From JBGSUZ01 sp964404895 (lineage in GTDB: Bacteria; Bacillota; Clostridia; Peptostreptococcales; Acidaminobacteraceae): a DNA stretch of 64,000 nt. Below are positions 34,894 to 44,023 of the stretch, in pieces. The position numbers and the translations under genes are program-made. Where the stretch lies: positions 558,001-622,000 of the forward strand of contig CAYOLV010000002.1 of the NCBI GenBank assembly GCA_964404895.1. Direction: 5' to 3'. The notes under the pieces were generated by a model. It was not told the origin of the DNA. It saw nothing but the letters and a program-made list of their open reading frames with translations, and did not search any database. Positions within the stretch are counted from its first letter, which is position 1; the number at the start of each line of letters is the position of its first letter.

Positions 34894-35502
34894 CTATTTG
34901 TCTGGGTATTTTATCAGCTCAATCCCTTCCGCCAATTCAAGCTGCTTCAATAATTTTAATTCTTTCATGGTTTTCACTCCAAGATTTACAGTTTCTATTT
35001 GAACCTGGTGTTCTCCAAATACTGCATTTCCTGTTGAATCAATCAGACCGGCAACGCTTACTTCAATGTTTTCATTCTCAGTTAATACATAATAGACTCC
35101 CTCTATTTCTAGTTGTGTTCCTAAAAAATTTGAAATGTTGTTGACATCAACACCAATAATATAGAGTTTCTTGAGGGGTTCAGAAACCTCCCCGCGTTCT
35201 GCAATGTCAGAACTAAAAATAAATTCTCCTGGATGGAGCTTTACTGAGAGCTGTTTTCCAACTATTTGGTTCTTATCTCTTATAACACCGGTTGGAACCG
35301 TGTCTGCATTAAACTTCTGCACTTTAATATTCCCTTCTTGAATTACTGCATCTTTTTCAAGTTGTACAGTTAAAACGGGTAGCCCTATCTGCTTTACAGG
35401 ATCCGCTTCAGTTAAAAGAATATAATACAAAATCCCTGACAAAACCACGGCTACTGCTCCAGACAATCCAAATATGATTGCTAATCTTTTATTGATTTTC
35501 AA
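34894..35502 (-). CDS. CpaB/RcpC-like SAF-domain pilus assembly protein
   Basis: 202 aa, TTG start with GAGGTGA upstream. One N-terminal membrane helix (LAIIFGLSGAVAVVLSGILY) is followed by a SAF domain (residues about 45-110: VLTVQLEKDAVIQEGNIKVQ, then KLHPGEFIFSSDIAE) and a small beta domain, as in CpaB of Tad systems. It is encoded between the HD-GYP and TadE-like genes. Confidence 0.8.
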   Translation of the reverse strand: MKINKRLAIIFGLSGAVAVVLSGILYYILLTEADPVKQIGLPVLTVQLEKDAVIQEGNIKVQKFNADTVPTGVIRDKNQIVGKQLSVKLHPGEFIFSSDIAERGEVSEPLKKLYIIGVDVNNISNFLGTQLEIEGVYYVLTENENIEVSVAGLIDSTGNAVFGEHQVQIETVNLGVKTMKELKLLKQLELAEGIELIKYPDK

Positions 35503-35512
35503 ATCATCACCT

Positions 35513-36037
35513 CTAATTCTCTTGTTTATTGGTTATGAACGTCCTGAACGGAATAATCCGAGTGACATCCACGTAATCTTCTTTGTACAAATAAGTCTTC
35601 AGAGGAAGCCTTAAAACTACAAACACTGTAGGCTCGTTAAAAGTTCTCCCTTTATAAGTAAGTGGCAAATCTGTCGAATCTATAATCTGCAGATCTATTA
35701 CTTCTACAGTAGACCCTTTTTTTAGATATTTATTGTCTATAACATTCCAACTGGCGTCTAAATTTAGATTGCTTTTTAAAGCGGACTCAAACATCTGGAC
35801 AGCATTTGGCTTATCTAGAACAACCGTCCGATGCTCTCTGTCAACGTCTTGCCGTCTATCAGAAACGCCTTCCAAGCTAATCTCATGGAAGGCGTATGTA
35901 GCAGCGCACTGAGTTGAACTTCTTACTTCTATCTTCAACGAGCCAAGCTGTGCAATGTCAATGACGTATTGTGTCCCATAAACCATAAACATAGCTATAC
36001 TGAATAAGAATGTCATCCAAAATGCAAAGTGTTTCAT
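35513..36037 (-). CDS. TadE-like pseudopilin/membrane-anchored protein
   Basis: 174 aa with a single N-terminal hydrophobic helix (FWMTFLFSIAMFMVYGTQYV) and an extracytoplasmic domain containing one Cys. The shape and gene position match TadE/TadF-type minor pseudopilins of Tad loci, but the similarity is only architectural. A 9-nt gap to the next upstream gene supports one operon. Confidence 0.55.
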   Translation of the reverse strand: MKHFAFWMTFLFSIAMFMVYGTQYVIDIAQLGSLKIEVRSSTQCAATYAFHEISLEGVSDRRQDVDREHRTVVLDKPNAVQMFESALKSNLNLDASWNVIDNKYLKKGSTVEVIDLQIIDSTDLPLTYKGRTFNEPTVFVVLRLPLKTYLYKEDYVDVTRIIPFRTFITNKQEN

Positions 36038-36046
36038 ACAGCCCTC

Positions 36047-36427
36047 CTATTCGTCGCAACTGGCTTTAGGCTTATGCTTGTACGATAGTTCGTATTGCTT
36101 TTCAACCTTGCTAAAGTTCATCTGTAACTCTTTTTGAGTATAAACGGCATGCACTTCAAAGTTAAACTCAGTACCCCACTCAAGTTTTATTGTCGGCACG
36201 TCTAAAATAGCCACTTCTATTCCCTTTGCTTTTAACTCATTTGTAAATGCATCAAGTTCAACTTGGGTCAGATAGCCATTTTGAATAGCCTTTTGCTGAT
36301 AATCGTTACAGATCTGATTGAACTTGAGTCTTTTGGTAAATGGAGTTGTATGGTCAATTCCAGCGGTTACTAAAACTACTGTAATCGTTAAAGATAAAAA
36401 CAGTAAAATTAAATCATCTAATGGCAT
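36047..36427 (-). CDS. DUF4320/TadE-like minor pseudopilin
   Basis: 126 aa with an N-terminal membrane helix (LILLFLSLTITVVLVTAGI) and a mixed alpha/beta periplasm-facing domain (FTNELKAKGIEVAILDVPTI). It lies in tandem between the pilin and a second TadE-like gene. It resembles proteins named DUF4320 in clostridial mobile elements. The role in pilus tip or priming is inferred. Confidence 0.55.
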   Translation of the reverse strand: MPLDDLILLFLSLTITVVLVTAGIDHTTPFTKRLKFNQICNDYQQKAIQNGYLTQVELDAFTNELKAKGIEVAILDVPTIKLEWGTEFNFEVHAVYTQKELQMNFSKVEKQYELSYKHKPKASCDE

Positions 36428-36435
36428 AAACTCAC

Positions 36436-36666
36436 CTACTGAGCATTGTTAAACATAGTGGTTATATCAGTACTCCAACCGCTTAAAATGTTTGTAAACA
36501 ACGTTGTAACTTGCGGTTTAAATATTAAAACCATTATGCCAACAATGATGACTGTCCAAAGGAGTATTTCCATAGTAGTGAATCCGCTTTCATCATTTAG
36601 CGTTTCTTTCAATCGCAACTTAATAAAATCGACTGCTCCAAATAAACTTTCTTTCATATTTTTCAT
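36436..36666 (-). CDS. Flp-type prepilin
   Basis: 76 aa from the ATG at 36666, with GGTGG upstream. A basic/amphipathic leader of about 30 residues ends in DESG, followed by the class III pilin segment FTTMEILLWTVIIVGIMVLI with Glu at position 5 after the presumed cleavage. This is the hallmark of prepilins cut by A24 peptidases. It lies directly after TadC and is the likely major pilus subunit. Confidence 0.82.
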   Translation of the reverse strand: MKNMKESLFGAVDFIKLRLKETLNDESGFTTMEILLWTVIIVGIMVLIFKPQVTTLFTNILSGWSTDITTMFNNAQ

Positions 36667-36684
36667 TATAATTTCCACCTTTCA

Positions 36685-37470
36685 TTAATTGGACATAGAT
36701 CCTACAAACGTGTTGTAGGTGTCTAATAGCATTGGATATACGGTAATACTTAGCAAACTCAAAGTGAGTAAAATAGCTACAATGCAGAGTTTTATTCTAT
36801 TTGCTCGTCTTCGCATTTTAAATCGCTCAAGTTTCAGGTTTTTAATTTGATCAAGTTGCTGTTTGTAAAGGCTCCCTGTTTTCCCTGTATTGATTTTTTG
36901 AATGTTTATATTGCAATAGTTCACCACTGGCCTAATCTCAATAAACTCCTCTTTCAACTGTTGATACGCTACCTTCAGATCCACATTCAGCGAGTTCCCA
37001 GCTGCTATATCTCTCAGATATGGCTGTAGTGGTCCCTTAATTGCCTGGGCTAGATAAACATTGATTCTTTTACTTTCAGTCCCTGACTTTTCAAGTAAGA
37101 ATGAAAGTCTAAGAGCCTCTTCAACATCTTCAGCAACCTTATGACGGTACTCTCTATTCCTCACGCGACCAAGTGCATAAGGTAATATCAGAACCCAAAG
37201 TGGTGTATACATTGACACTCCATAGTTTCCGAATAAATTCTGGATACCCAGAATTAAAAAAGCGAAAAGTGCTATAAGATGAATGGCTACAAAAGATTCT
37301 AGCGAAATCCTACTTCTTTTAAGCCACTTTACTAAATGCTTTTGTTGCTCTAATCGTCGCTGTATTTTGGAAATTTTAAATGGCTTCATCTTCTTTTTAG
37401 GTAAAAAAAATAAAGCCATTAGGCTTATGGTTATAGATATGGCAATACCAACCTGAATAAGTAATTTCAA
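36685..37470 (-). CDS. tadC: TadC-like pilus inner-membrane protein
   Basis: 261 aa T2SSF-domain protein with membrane helices at the N-terminus (VGIAISITISLMALFFLP), near residues 58-100, and at the C-terminus (IKLCIVAILLTLSLLSITVY). The central cytoplasmic GspF domain contains LRLSFLLEKSGTESKRINVY. It pairs with TadB next to it. Confidence 0.75.
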   Translation of the reverse strand: MKLLIQVGIAISITISLMALFFLPKKKMKPFKISKIQRRLEQQKHLVKWLKRSRISLESFVAIHLIALFAFLILGIQNLFGNYGVSMYTPLWVLILPYALGRVRNREYRHKVAEDVEEALRLSFLLEKSGTESKRINVYLAQAIKGPLQPYLRDIAAGNSLNVDLKVAYQQLKEEFIEIRPVVNYCNINIQKINTGKTGSLYKQQLDQIKNLKLERFKMRRRANRIKLCIVAILLTLSLLSITVYPMLLDTYNTFVGSMSN

Positions 37471-37475
37471 TGACT

Positions 37476-38327
37476 TTACCTCCTTGGTTTGATAAAGCTA
37501 AATACAATTAAAGACATCGCAAGTAAAAAGTGTATTGTTAAAGCTATTTCTCCAAACAGTGTACCCACCACTAAGTTGCTTTGGTTGGATTTTAAGAAAC
37601 TAATCAAAATGACAAGATCAGTTCCAATCAAGAAATATATGCTGTATCTTAAAATATTATCTTCAGTATTCTCTTGTTCGTCCAGTTCAACCAAATCACC
37701 TAACTCGACAGTCAGCTCCTTTGTGAGCTTAACATAATCACCGCCTTCAACTAACTGATATATCAGTGTTCTGAAGAATGATTTTACTTCTTCTGACTCT
37801 ATAGAATTAGATGCACTTTGTAGACATATAACCGGGTCAACTTTATCATCATATTGTCTAAGCATTTCTTTGATGATTCTTCGGAAGGGTTGGTTCAGCT
37901 CAGGTTCGGACTGTCTAAACGAAGAGAAAATGTCGAATCCTGTCGAAGCATAATTCGAAAACGTAGAAATAAAATTCATTGACTCTCTACTCAATCGTCC
38001 GCTGTTGATACTCTCAAGAATTTTAATTCCCATCGTCGGAACCATTCCTGCCATGGCGCCACATGCAAACGCTGAGTATATGCTTAGTTGCTGTCTTGAT
38101 ACCACGTAACCCGTAAGCAAACAGGCAATACTTAATACAATGTGCACTACACTATTGTACTTTCTGAAGCTTTTGCCAGTATCGGCTTTATTGATCATGA
38201 AGTCAATACTGTCTAAAACTGCCCAGTGGTGCTTCTTGAAACCCCTAGATAATATCCTATACCACAGCGCTGCGATTGAAAGACTCAGGCATATTACTAT
38301 TGAAATCAATAGTACAAATTTCACCAC
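37476..38327 (-). CDS. tadB: TadB-like pilus inner-membrane protein
   Basis: 283 aa T2SSF-domain protein, GTG start after GAGGTGAG. It has an N-terminal helix pair and C-terminal helices (YFLIGTDLVILISFL). The central domain has NYASTGFDIFSSFRQSEPEL and QLVEGGDYVKLTKELTVELG. It overlaps the end of tadA by about 70 nt, so translation is coupled. It forms the platform with TadC. Confidence 0.8.
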   Translation of the reverse strand: MVKFVLLISIVICLSLSIAALWYRILSRGFKKHHWAVLDSIDFMINKADTGKSFRKYNSVVHIVLSIACLLTGYVVSRQQLSIYSAFACGAMAGMVPTMGIKILESINSGRLSRESMNFISTFSNYASTGFDIFSSFRQSEPELNQPFRRIIKEMLRQYDDKVDPVICLQSASNSIESEEVKSFFRTLIYQLVEGGDYVKLTKELTVELGDLVELDEQENTEDNILRYSIYFLIGTDLVILISFLKSNQSNLVVGTLFGEIALTIHFLLAMSLIVFSFIKPRR

Positions 38328-39444
38328 TTCTCACCTCCCCAATCTCCTTAACTTTAAATTTCTCTACTAAGACAATCACGTCAACTGTTTTAAGAGCCAT
38401 CTTAACGAGAATATCAAACTCCACCCTAGTGCCTGACATTAGCATATTTATGGCCAGTCGTTCAGGAACGTCTTTCAACGTTTTAGTGTGTACACTTAAT
38501 ACTATTTGATGTCCTGAATAACCTGCGCTTATAAGTACAAACGCTTCTTCTCCGCTGTTTTCACCAAATACAAAAGTGTCTATAGAGCTCTTAATTCCAA
38601 CGTCTAGCATTTCTCTTAAACCAACAACTTGTCCCCGCTCATTTCGTTTAACTAAATAAGCTAACACGTTAGATTTTTTTAACTTCAACTCTGCATCTTC
38701 TTCCATTGTCATTATTCTGCGTTCAGGCTCGAGAGATTCTAACAGAGCTCTCATTAATGTGGTTTTACCAGCTGCACCAATTCCAGTAATAAACACATTT
38801 TTATTTGCTTTCAATTGCTTAATCAAATAATCTGCTTGAGCTACGCTAAGCGTCCCACATTCAAGTAAATCTTTCAAAGTATAGTTATCATCGCCACGGT
38901 GGATCCTGATAACAACGGTAGGACCATTAAGGGCAACAGGTTCAATAACACATACGATTCTCAAGTTCCTGTCTGGGTCAAAAAATGTTGCTCTGGCATT
39001 ATCCGCGTTAATCTCACCACCTAATTTTGCCTGAAGTATTCTAATAAAACTTTGCAAATTCTCGACGCTGCCAAAGTCAGTATCTACTTGTATTCTCTTA
39101 TGACCTTTTTGAATCCAAATATCATTATGTCTGTTCACATAGACGTTGTTGTTTTCTGGATCCATGACGAAAGTATCCAATATCCCATAGCCAATGGAGT
39201 GTGCTCTCACTAGGTTAGCTAGTTCAGTCGTCATGTCATATCCTAGCTTTCTAGCAGTGCGCTCTACCTGGGTTACTAATTCCTCATTATTTAAATTGGC
39301 GAGCGTTATTCCACTATTACTAAGCAAGGTTACAACGGCATCTACAACCTCATAAATCGCTACTTCTGATTTATTAAGTTCATCAAACTCAAAAGAATTT
39401 TGAGTTTTAAACAAGTCTACATTTGTCCCTACTGTATTTCCCAT
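38257..39444 (-). CDS. tadA: TadA/CpaF-type secretion ATPase
   Basis: 395 aa hexameric pilus ATPase of the VirB11/CpaF group. Walker A is GIGAAGKTTLMRALL near residue 220, and the Walker B region is RIMTMEEDAELKL. An upstream N-terminal domain carries VYVNRHNDIWIQKGHKRIQV. It has the typical C-terminal loop SAGYSGHQIVLSVHTKTLKD (Asp box and His box). It powers pilus extension/retraction in Tad systems and lies between TadZ and TadB. Confidence 0.93.
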   Translation of the reverse strand: MGNTVGTNVDLFKTQNSFEFDELNKSEVAIYEVVDAVVTLLSNSGITLANLNNEELVTQVERTARKLGYDMTTELANLVRAHSIGYGILDTFVMDPENNNVYVNRHNDIWIQKGHKRIQVDTDFGSVENLQSFIRILQAKLGGEINADNARATFFDPDRNLRIVCVIEPVALNGPTVVIRIHRGDDNYTLKDLLECGTLSVAQADYLIKQLKANKNVFITGIGAAGKTTLMRALLESLEPERRIMTMEEDAELKLKKSNVLAYLVKRNERGQVVGLREMLDVGIKSSIDTFVFGENSGEEAFVLISAGYSGHQIVLSVHTKTLKDVPERLAINMLMSGTRVEFDILVKMALKTVDVIVLVEKFKVKEIGEVRSGEICTIDFNSNMPESFNRSAVV

Positions 39445-40641
39445 CTAATTAATCACATCCTTAACCAGATTTTTATAGGCTTTAGCGATCCGTTTTCTGT
39501 TGATTATGCCATCAACTGCAGTTAAGTGTGAGCTGCTATTAATTATCGTTACTGGCTTCTGTCCAATCAATGTTTCTATCTCAATTGATGTAAGACTTGC
39601 ACCATTAAACTTATTAATAATCACACCTCTAAAGTTCACATCAGGAAAACGAGTTTTTATAACCGCTTTATATTTTTCTAGATGTCCCAAATGAGCCTTA
39701 GTCGCTTCTGAGACAAGGTATACCCGATTTGCTTTGTTCAGTGATATTGCTGTAACTTTGTCAGTCAAATATGAGCTGATATCTAAAACAATATAGTCAT
39801 AAATCTTTTGCAGCTCTCTGATCAGTCGCCAAAGATCCGTTTCACCTAGATAATAGTACTCTGTCAAATCAAAATTACCTGGCATGACATCCACCTTACC
39901 AAAGGTAACAACTGCATCCTCAATCACTTCGTTAATTGGGATTCTTTTTTTCTGAGCGTCCACCATTTGATAAATAGTCATTAGCGGTATCTTCTTAAGC
40001 CGGGCTCCCATGACAGAGGTCATGAGATCTAAACCCATAACCAAAACCTTGCACTTCTTGCTCTCAGTCAGTGCAATGCCTAAGTTTAGAGCAGTAGTCG
40101 TAGCACCACTATTGCTTGGACTGTATACGGCTATAACTTCTTTAAAGGCGCTTTGTATGATTGGGCGTCTTTGAATTTTTAGGGACCAGTTTACACCTTC
40201 AGAATCTTGCTTTACAACGCCTTTTTCTTGTTGAACCTCCTGTTCCATTAACATATTAAAGTCAAATGATCGGGACGGTGTTTCCATGACTTTAATTAGT
40301 CTTTGATGCAAAGATTCTAGGCTTTCTCCTTGATGACAAAGTATAACGTCATATACTCCAACGCTGACCATGGCCTGAATAAACTCAACTTCTTTTTCAA
40401 CCATCAAAATTACAACTTGAAGGTTCTTATTATTTTGTCTTAATCTTTTGATGGATCTCTGTAGGAGTTCACCATCATCGGTACTATCCATATATCGATT
40501 GACTATAATGACATCTGCTTCATCTGAGTCAAGTTCTAACTGTTCAAAACTGTCTATCAAAACAGCTTCATCGCTTTCACAAACTGATTTTTGAAGCAAG
40601 TCATCTAATTGTTCTATTCCCGTAAATAGTAGCTTTTTCAA
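39445..40641 (-). CDS. tadZ: TadZ/CpaE-like ATPase with degenerate P-loop
   Basis: 398 aa. An N-terminal atypical receiver domain (residues about 1-120; SDEADVIIVNRYMDS, VVILMVEKEVEFIQAMV) is followed by a MinD-like domain. The P-loop reads SPSNSGATTTALNLGIAL and lacks the usual signature lysines. MinD-like VLVMGLDLMTSVMGARLK and YIVLDISSYLTDKVTAI are present. TadZ proteins commonly have atypical Walker motifs and target the pilus to a cell site. It is 1 nt from tadA. Confidence 0.85.
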   Translation of the reverse strand: MKKLLFTGIEQLDDLLQKSVCESDEAVLIDSFEQLELDSDEADVIIVNRYMDSTDDGELLQRSIKRLRQNNKNLQVVILMVEKEVEFIQAMVSVGVYDVILCHQGESLESLHQRLIKVMETPSRSFDFNMLMEQEVQQEKGVVKQDSEGVNWSLKIQRRPIIQSAFKEVIAVYSPSNSGATTTALNLGIALTESKKCKVLVMGLDLMTSVMGARLKKIPLMTIYQMVDAQKKRIPINEVIEDAVVTFGKVDVMPGNFDLTEYYYLGETDLWRLIRELQKIYDYIVLDISSYLTDKVTAISLNKANRVYLVSEATKAHLGHLEKYKAVIKTRFPDVNFRGVIINKFNGASLTSIEIETLIGQKPVTIINSSSHLTAVDGIINRKRIAKAYKNLVKDVIN

Positions 40642-40656
40642 ACAATCACCTCTTTT

Positions 40657-41625
40657 TCATCTTAAAAATTTCATCGGATCTAAATACTGGCCATCTTTTC
40701 TAATTTCAAAGTGCAAATGATTTCCAGTACTTGTTCCTGTGCTTCCTACAAAGCCTATACAGTCACCTTTTTTCACTATCTGACCTTTCCTTACGTTAAA
40801 TGAAAGCAAATGCCCATAGAGAGTCACAAATCCATTTTGATGTGTGATTTTAACATAATTGCCGTATCCATTTGGATCTTGTCCAGTTTTAACCGTCCCA
40901 TCTGCTGCAGCTCCCACAGGTGTCCCTGCGGGGGCAGGAAAATCTTGGCCTGAGTGAAATTTTCTGACCTTATGAACTGGATGTAACCTATAGCCAAAAC
41001 CTCTACTAGACACCTTGTAACTACCTGCAGGTAACGGCACAGCAAAAAAGCCTTTGTTCTCTAGGACTAATTTTCCGTAATTCCCCCCTATATAAGTTGC
41101 GTCCCCTGCCAATTTTGCCAAACCATTACCAGATACAATGGTTTCAATCCATTTAAAAACTTCTTTTGGCAATGTCGCTTCAAGGGTTACAAGGGTTTTA
41201 GCTTCAATCTTGTAAATATCTGTCCCTATCGCTTCATTTCTTTGTTTAAGATATTGTACTACTTCTTCAAAAGTGTAATAGTTATTTCCAATATGATTCA
41301 TAATCTCAGTTTTGCCACTGTAAGTTAATCCATCATACTCAACAGATAAAAAGAACCAGGCAGTCTTTTCAGGATCAAGTCCAACTGCCTGGTTGTTATG
41401 AATCGCTAAGTCATATGCGGCTAAGAGTTGCCAGTCTGCATCGATAAGCTCTGCATATTTCTTATAGTCTGGAATAAGACCTTGATCCATATTAGGAGCA
41501 GGCGCATTTGTCAACATCACTGCCATCATGATCACTGACACTAATGGCATGGCACAAGGGATTGCTAAAATGAAAAACCATTTGATTAGTTTTTTACGCT
41601 TCGGTTTCTTCTTCAGCTTTCTCAC
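40657..41625 (-). CDS. M23-family peptidase of the transfer apparatus
   Basis: 322 aa, GTG start. A basic N-terminus and one membrane helix (WFFILAIPCAMPLVSVIMM) precede an about 150-residue linker domain. A LytM/M23 endopeptidase domain (residues about 205-322) has zinc ligands in FHSGQDFPAPAGTPV and GNHLHFEIRKDG. It should open the peptidoglycan for the T4SS or pilus. Its start overlaps the VirB6-like gene by 32 nt. Confidence 0.92.
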   Translation of the reverse strand: MRKLKKKPKRKKLIKWFFILAIPCAMPLVSVIMMAVMLTNAPAPNMDQGLIPDYKKYAELIDADWQLLAAYDLAIHNNQAVGLDPEKTAWFFLSVEYDGLTYSGKTEIMNHIGNNYYTFEEVVQYLKQRNEAIGTDIYKIEAKTLVTLEATLPKEVFKWIETIVSGNGLAKLAGDATYIGGNYGKLVLENKGFFAVPLPAGSYKVSSRGFGYRLHPVHKVRKFHSGQDFPAPAGTPVGAAADGTVKTGQDPNGYGNYVKITHQNGFVTLYGHLLSFNVRKGQIVKKGDCIGFVGSTGTSTGNHLHFEIRKDGQYLDPMKFLR

Positions 41626-44023
41626 CCTCTAGCTTATTGATTTTTGCATTGACTGTTCTCGCGTTCTGTTCAGTAGTTCTTTGTATTTCCTTAAGCTGCT
41701 CTTGGGTTTCATCAATGTCTTTTTTCTCTTCTTGCTGATTTTTAATAACTTCGTTAACACCTTTTAATACAGCTTCAGTAGATTTAGGATCAATTGTCTT
41801 TTTATCAGTTTGTTTCCCAGGTCTTTCTACAACCTCACCTTTACCAACGCCAGTATTTTTAACCTTTTTAATGTCAACCGTCTGATCATCTCTAGTTCTA
41901 GCAGGGTCATCATAATGGACATTGTGCTCGTGTTCATGTTTATAAGTGTGGTTATAATTAAAGTCTGAACTATTTCCTGAGTTTGGCTCATTCTCATTAT
42001 TTGGACTAGCTTTTGGACCTCCTGCATCTGTATCTGGTCTTCTGGCTTTTGATTCTGACTCTTCATCTTCTGGATCAATATAATCGCTACTGTTTCTACG
42101 CTTGTGCTTTAATGTCTTCTGAACATTTTCTCCAGACTTTTCAGAACGCCTAATATTCTCACTAAAAGCTGAGATTTCCTTTTCAGTAAACACAGGCTCC
42201 CCACGTTCTTTTCTTGCAATCTTCTCACGAGTCCAGTTATCGTATTTAGGCGCTTTCCCAGTCTCTTTAGCTTCATTCTCAGCAGCTTCTTTTTGCTCTT
42301 CAAAACGCTTCATCAAATAATCTTCAGAATAAGTACGCCTCTGATCTGAATCCATTCTGGCAAAGTCAACTTTATATTTATCAACAAATTCTCTCGGATC
42401 ACCCCAAGCTTTTTCATTCTTCTCAATGTCACTTACCATTTTTCTTCTTTCGGCGCCAGTGAATGGATCTTCACCTGCCTCATATTTTTTGACATGCTCT
42501 GTGAGGTCTCCATAGTCTGGTTCAAATTTAATGCCAAAGCGTTCTTCTTTTTCTACCGCTTCATTTTTAGCTGTCACCATTCGATGTTGAAGTCTTGCTT
42601 CTAGAGCTTCTTCAGCTAGCTCAGTTCTTGCTTCAGAAGACATTTTAATGGGATCAACACCATTGGTTTTTAGTCTCTCTTTTTCTTTTTTCTCCAAAGA
42701 TTTTACTCTGTAATTGCTCGCTTTATTAATTGACTTATCTTTAATATTTACAGCTTTTTCTACAACTCTATTTTTTCCTTCAACAGCCTCTTGCTTAAAA
42801 GACATTTGCTCCATACTGCGTTCCATTCCACGTCTGCCTTGCGCCGCTGACTGAGCAGCAAATGTTAATTTGTCTCTGAAAATAAAAGCAGCTATCAAAA
42901 TAGCATCTTTTACAGCAAGCACTCCCGTAATGCCACCAAAATCTTTTCTACTTGCCAACAGAATATTCGTAAGTCCTATATAGTAAGTCATTAAGATGGT
43001 TGTCGCGACAGTTATCGCAAAGAAAAATAAAATTTTACTCAACCAACTCATAAAGAGCCTTGAACCGTAGTTTGGGAGTATTGCAAACAAAAATATTATA
43101 GGTCCCATAAGTGCTAGACCAATAGTAAAAACATCCGAAGCTAAATTTATACTACTAAGAATCGTCATAATGATTATGTCTGGTATGCTTAAAATCATTA
43201 ACAAGAAAATACTGCCAACCCATGATGACTCTGATATTTTAACCTCTTCTCTGAGTTCCTCAGTAATTTTAGCTCTTTCATCGGATCCTGGAGCTGCATT
43301 TAATATTCTTGGCTCGTATTTCTCTTGAATAACTTTAATGTCTTCATTATCAAAGCCTTCACTTCCGAAGTTCAAAATTCTCCAGATCTCAACAACAAAA
43401 GTTGTATAAAATTGATCAGCAATTTCCTTGTACTGATCTTCAACTTTAACTTCTGTGTAAGAGTTCTTAACAAGTTCTGCGTTTACACCATCTGTTATGT
43501 TTTTAAGACCATTCATGGAATTTGCAGGAGATTTCATGAACCAAAGGGCAAAAGTAATGATCGCCATGCCTTTCACAAAACCTTCAAAGGCCGTTGAGGC
43601 TCGTCCGTGAAATGTTATCAATATTAATAACGACAAGATAAAAACACCTCCCGCAATAGGAAAAAATCCATTCCAGAAGGTATTCTTAATAGGTTCAAAC
43701 AACGTGTTGAACTCCTTTTCAATCAATTGATATAAATCGAATGAATAAGACTGTTCAATTAACCAGGCAATCATTTTGATGAACCCTTTATGAAACCCAA
43801 AAAACATATTAGCAATCTCACCCATGGGGTTCATATTCAAAAAATTGTCTTTTGAAGCATCCAGGACAAAATATTGGTTTTTATCCACCATATAAACTTT
43901 TGTGACGCTGGCTGCAGCATAACTTGTGAGCATAAGGAAACTGGTCATAAATGCTATAAACAAACCTTTTTGGCTGTGACGATACCAATTTTCATCTTGT
44001 ATCCAACTAAGCAATTTCTTCAT
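41594..44023 (-). CDS. VirB6/TrbL-like polytopic conjugation protein
   Basis: 809 aa from the ATG at 44023, which overlaps the VirB4 stop by 17 nt. The N-terminal 400 residues hold about seven membrane helices, including FFPIAGGVFILSLLILITF and LASDVFTIGLALMGPIIFLF. The C-terminal 400 residues are a highly charged, Glu/Lys-rich cytoplasmic tail with His-rich YNHTYKHEHEHNVHY. The topology and gene position match the large VirB6-like proteins of Gram-positive ICEs (Tn916 Orf15, ConG). Confidence 0.82.
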   Translation of the reverse strand: MKKLLSWIQDENWYRHSQKGLFIAFMTSFLMLTSYAAASVTKVYMVDKNQYFVLDASKDNFLNMNPMGEIANMFFGFHKGFIKMIAWLIEQSYSFDLYQLIEKEFNTLFEPIKNTFWNGFFPIAGGVFILSLLILITFHGRASTAFEGFVKGMAIITFALWFMKSPANSMNGLKNITDGVNAELVKNSYTEVKVEDQYKEIADQFYTTFVVEIWRILNFGSEGFDNEDIKVIQEKYEPRILNAAPGSDERAKITEELREEVKISESSWVGSIFLLMILSIPDIIIMTILSSINLASDVFTIGLALMGPIIFLFAILPNYGSRLFMSWLSKILFFFAITVATTILMTYYIGLTNILLASRKDFGGITGVLAVKDAILIAAFIFRDKLTFAAQSAAQGRRGMERSMEQMSFKQEAVEGKNRVVEKAVNIKDKSINKASNYRVKSLEKKEKERLKTNGVDPIKMSSEARTELAEEALEARLQHRMVTAKNEAVEKEERFGIKFEPDYGDLTEHVKKYEAGEDPFTGAERRKMVSDIEKNEKAWGDPREFVDKYKVDFARMDSDQRRTYSEDYLMKRFEEQKEAAENEAKETGKAPKYDNWTREKIARKERGEPVFTEKEISAFSENIRRSEKSGENVQKTLKHKRRNSSDYIDPEDEESESKARRPDTDAGGPKASPNNENEPNSGNSSDFNYNHTYKHEHEHNVHYDDPARTRDDQTVDIKKVKNTGVGKGEVVERPGKQTDKKTIDPKSTEAVLKGVNEVIKNQQEEKKDIDETQEQLKEIQRTTEQNARTVNAKINKLEGEKAEEETEA

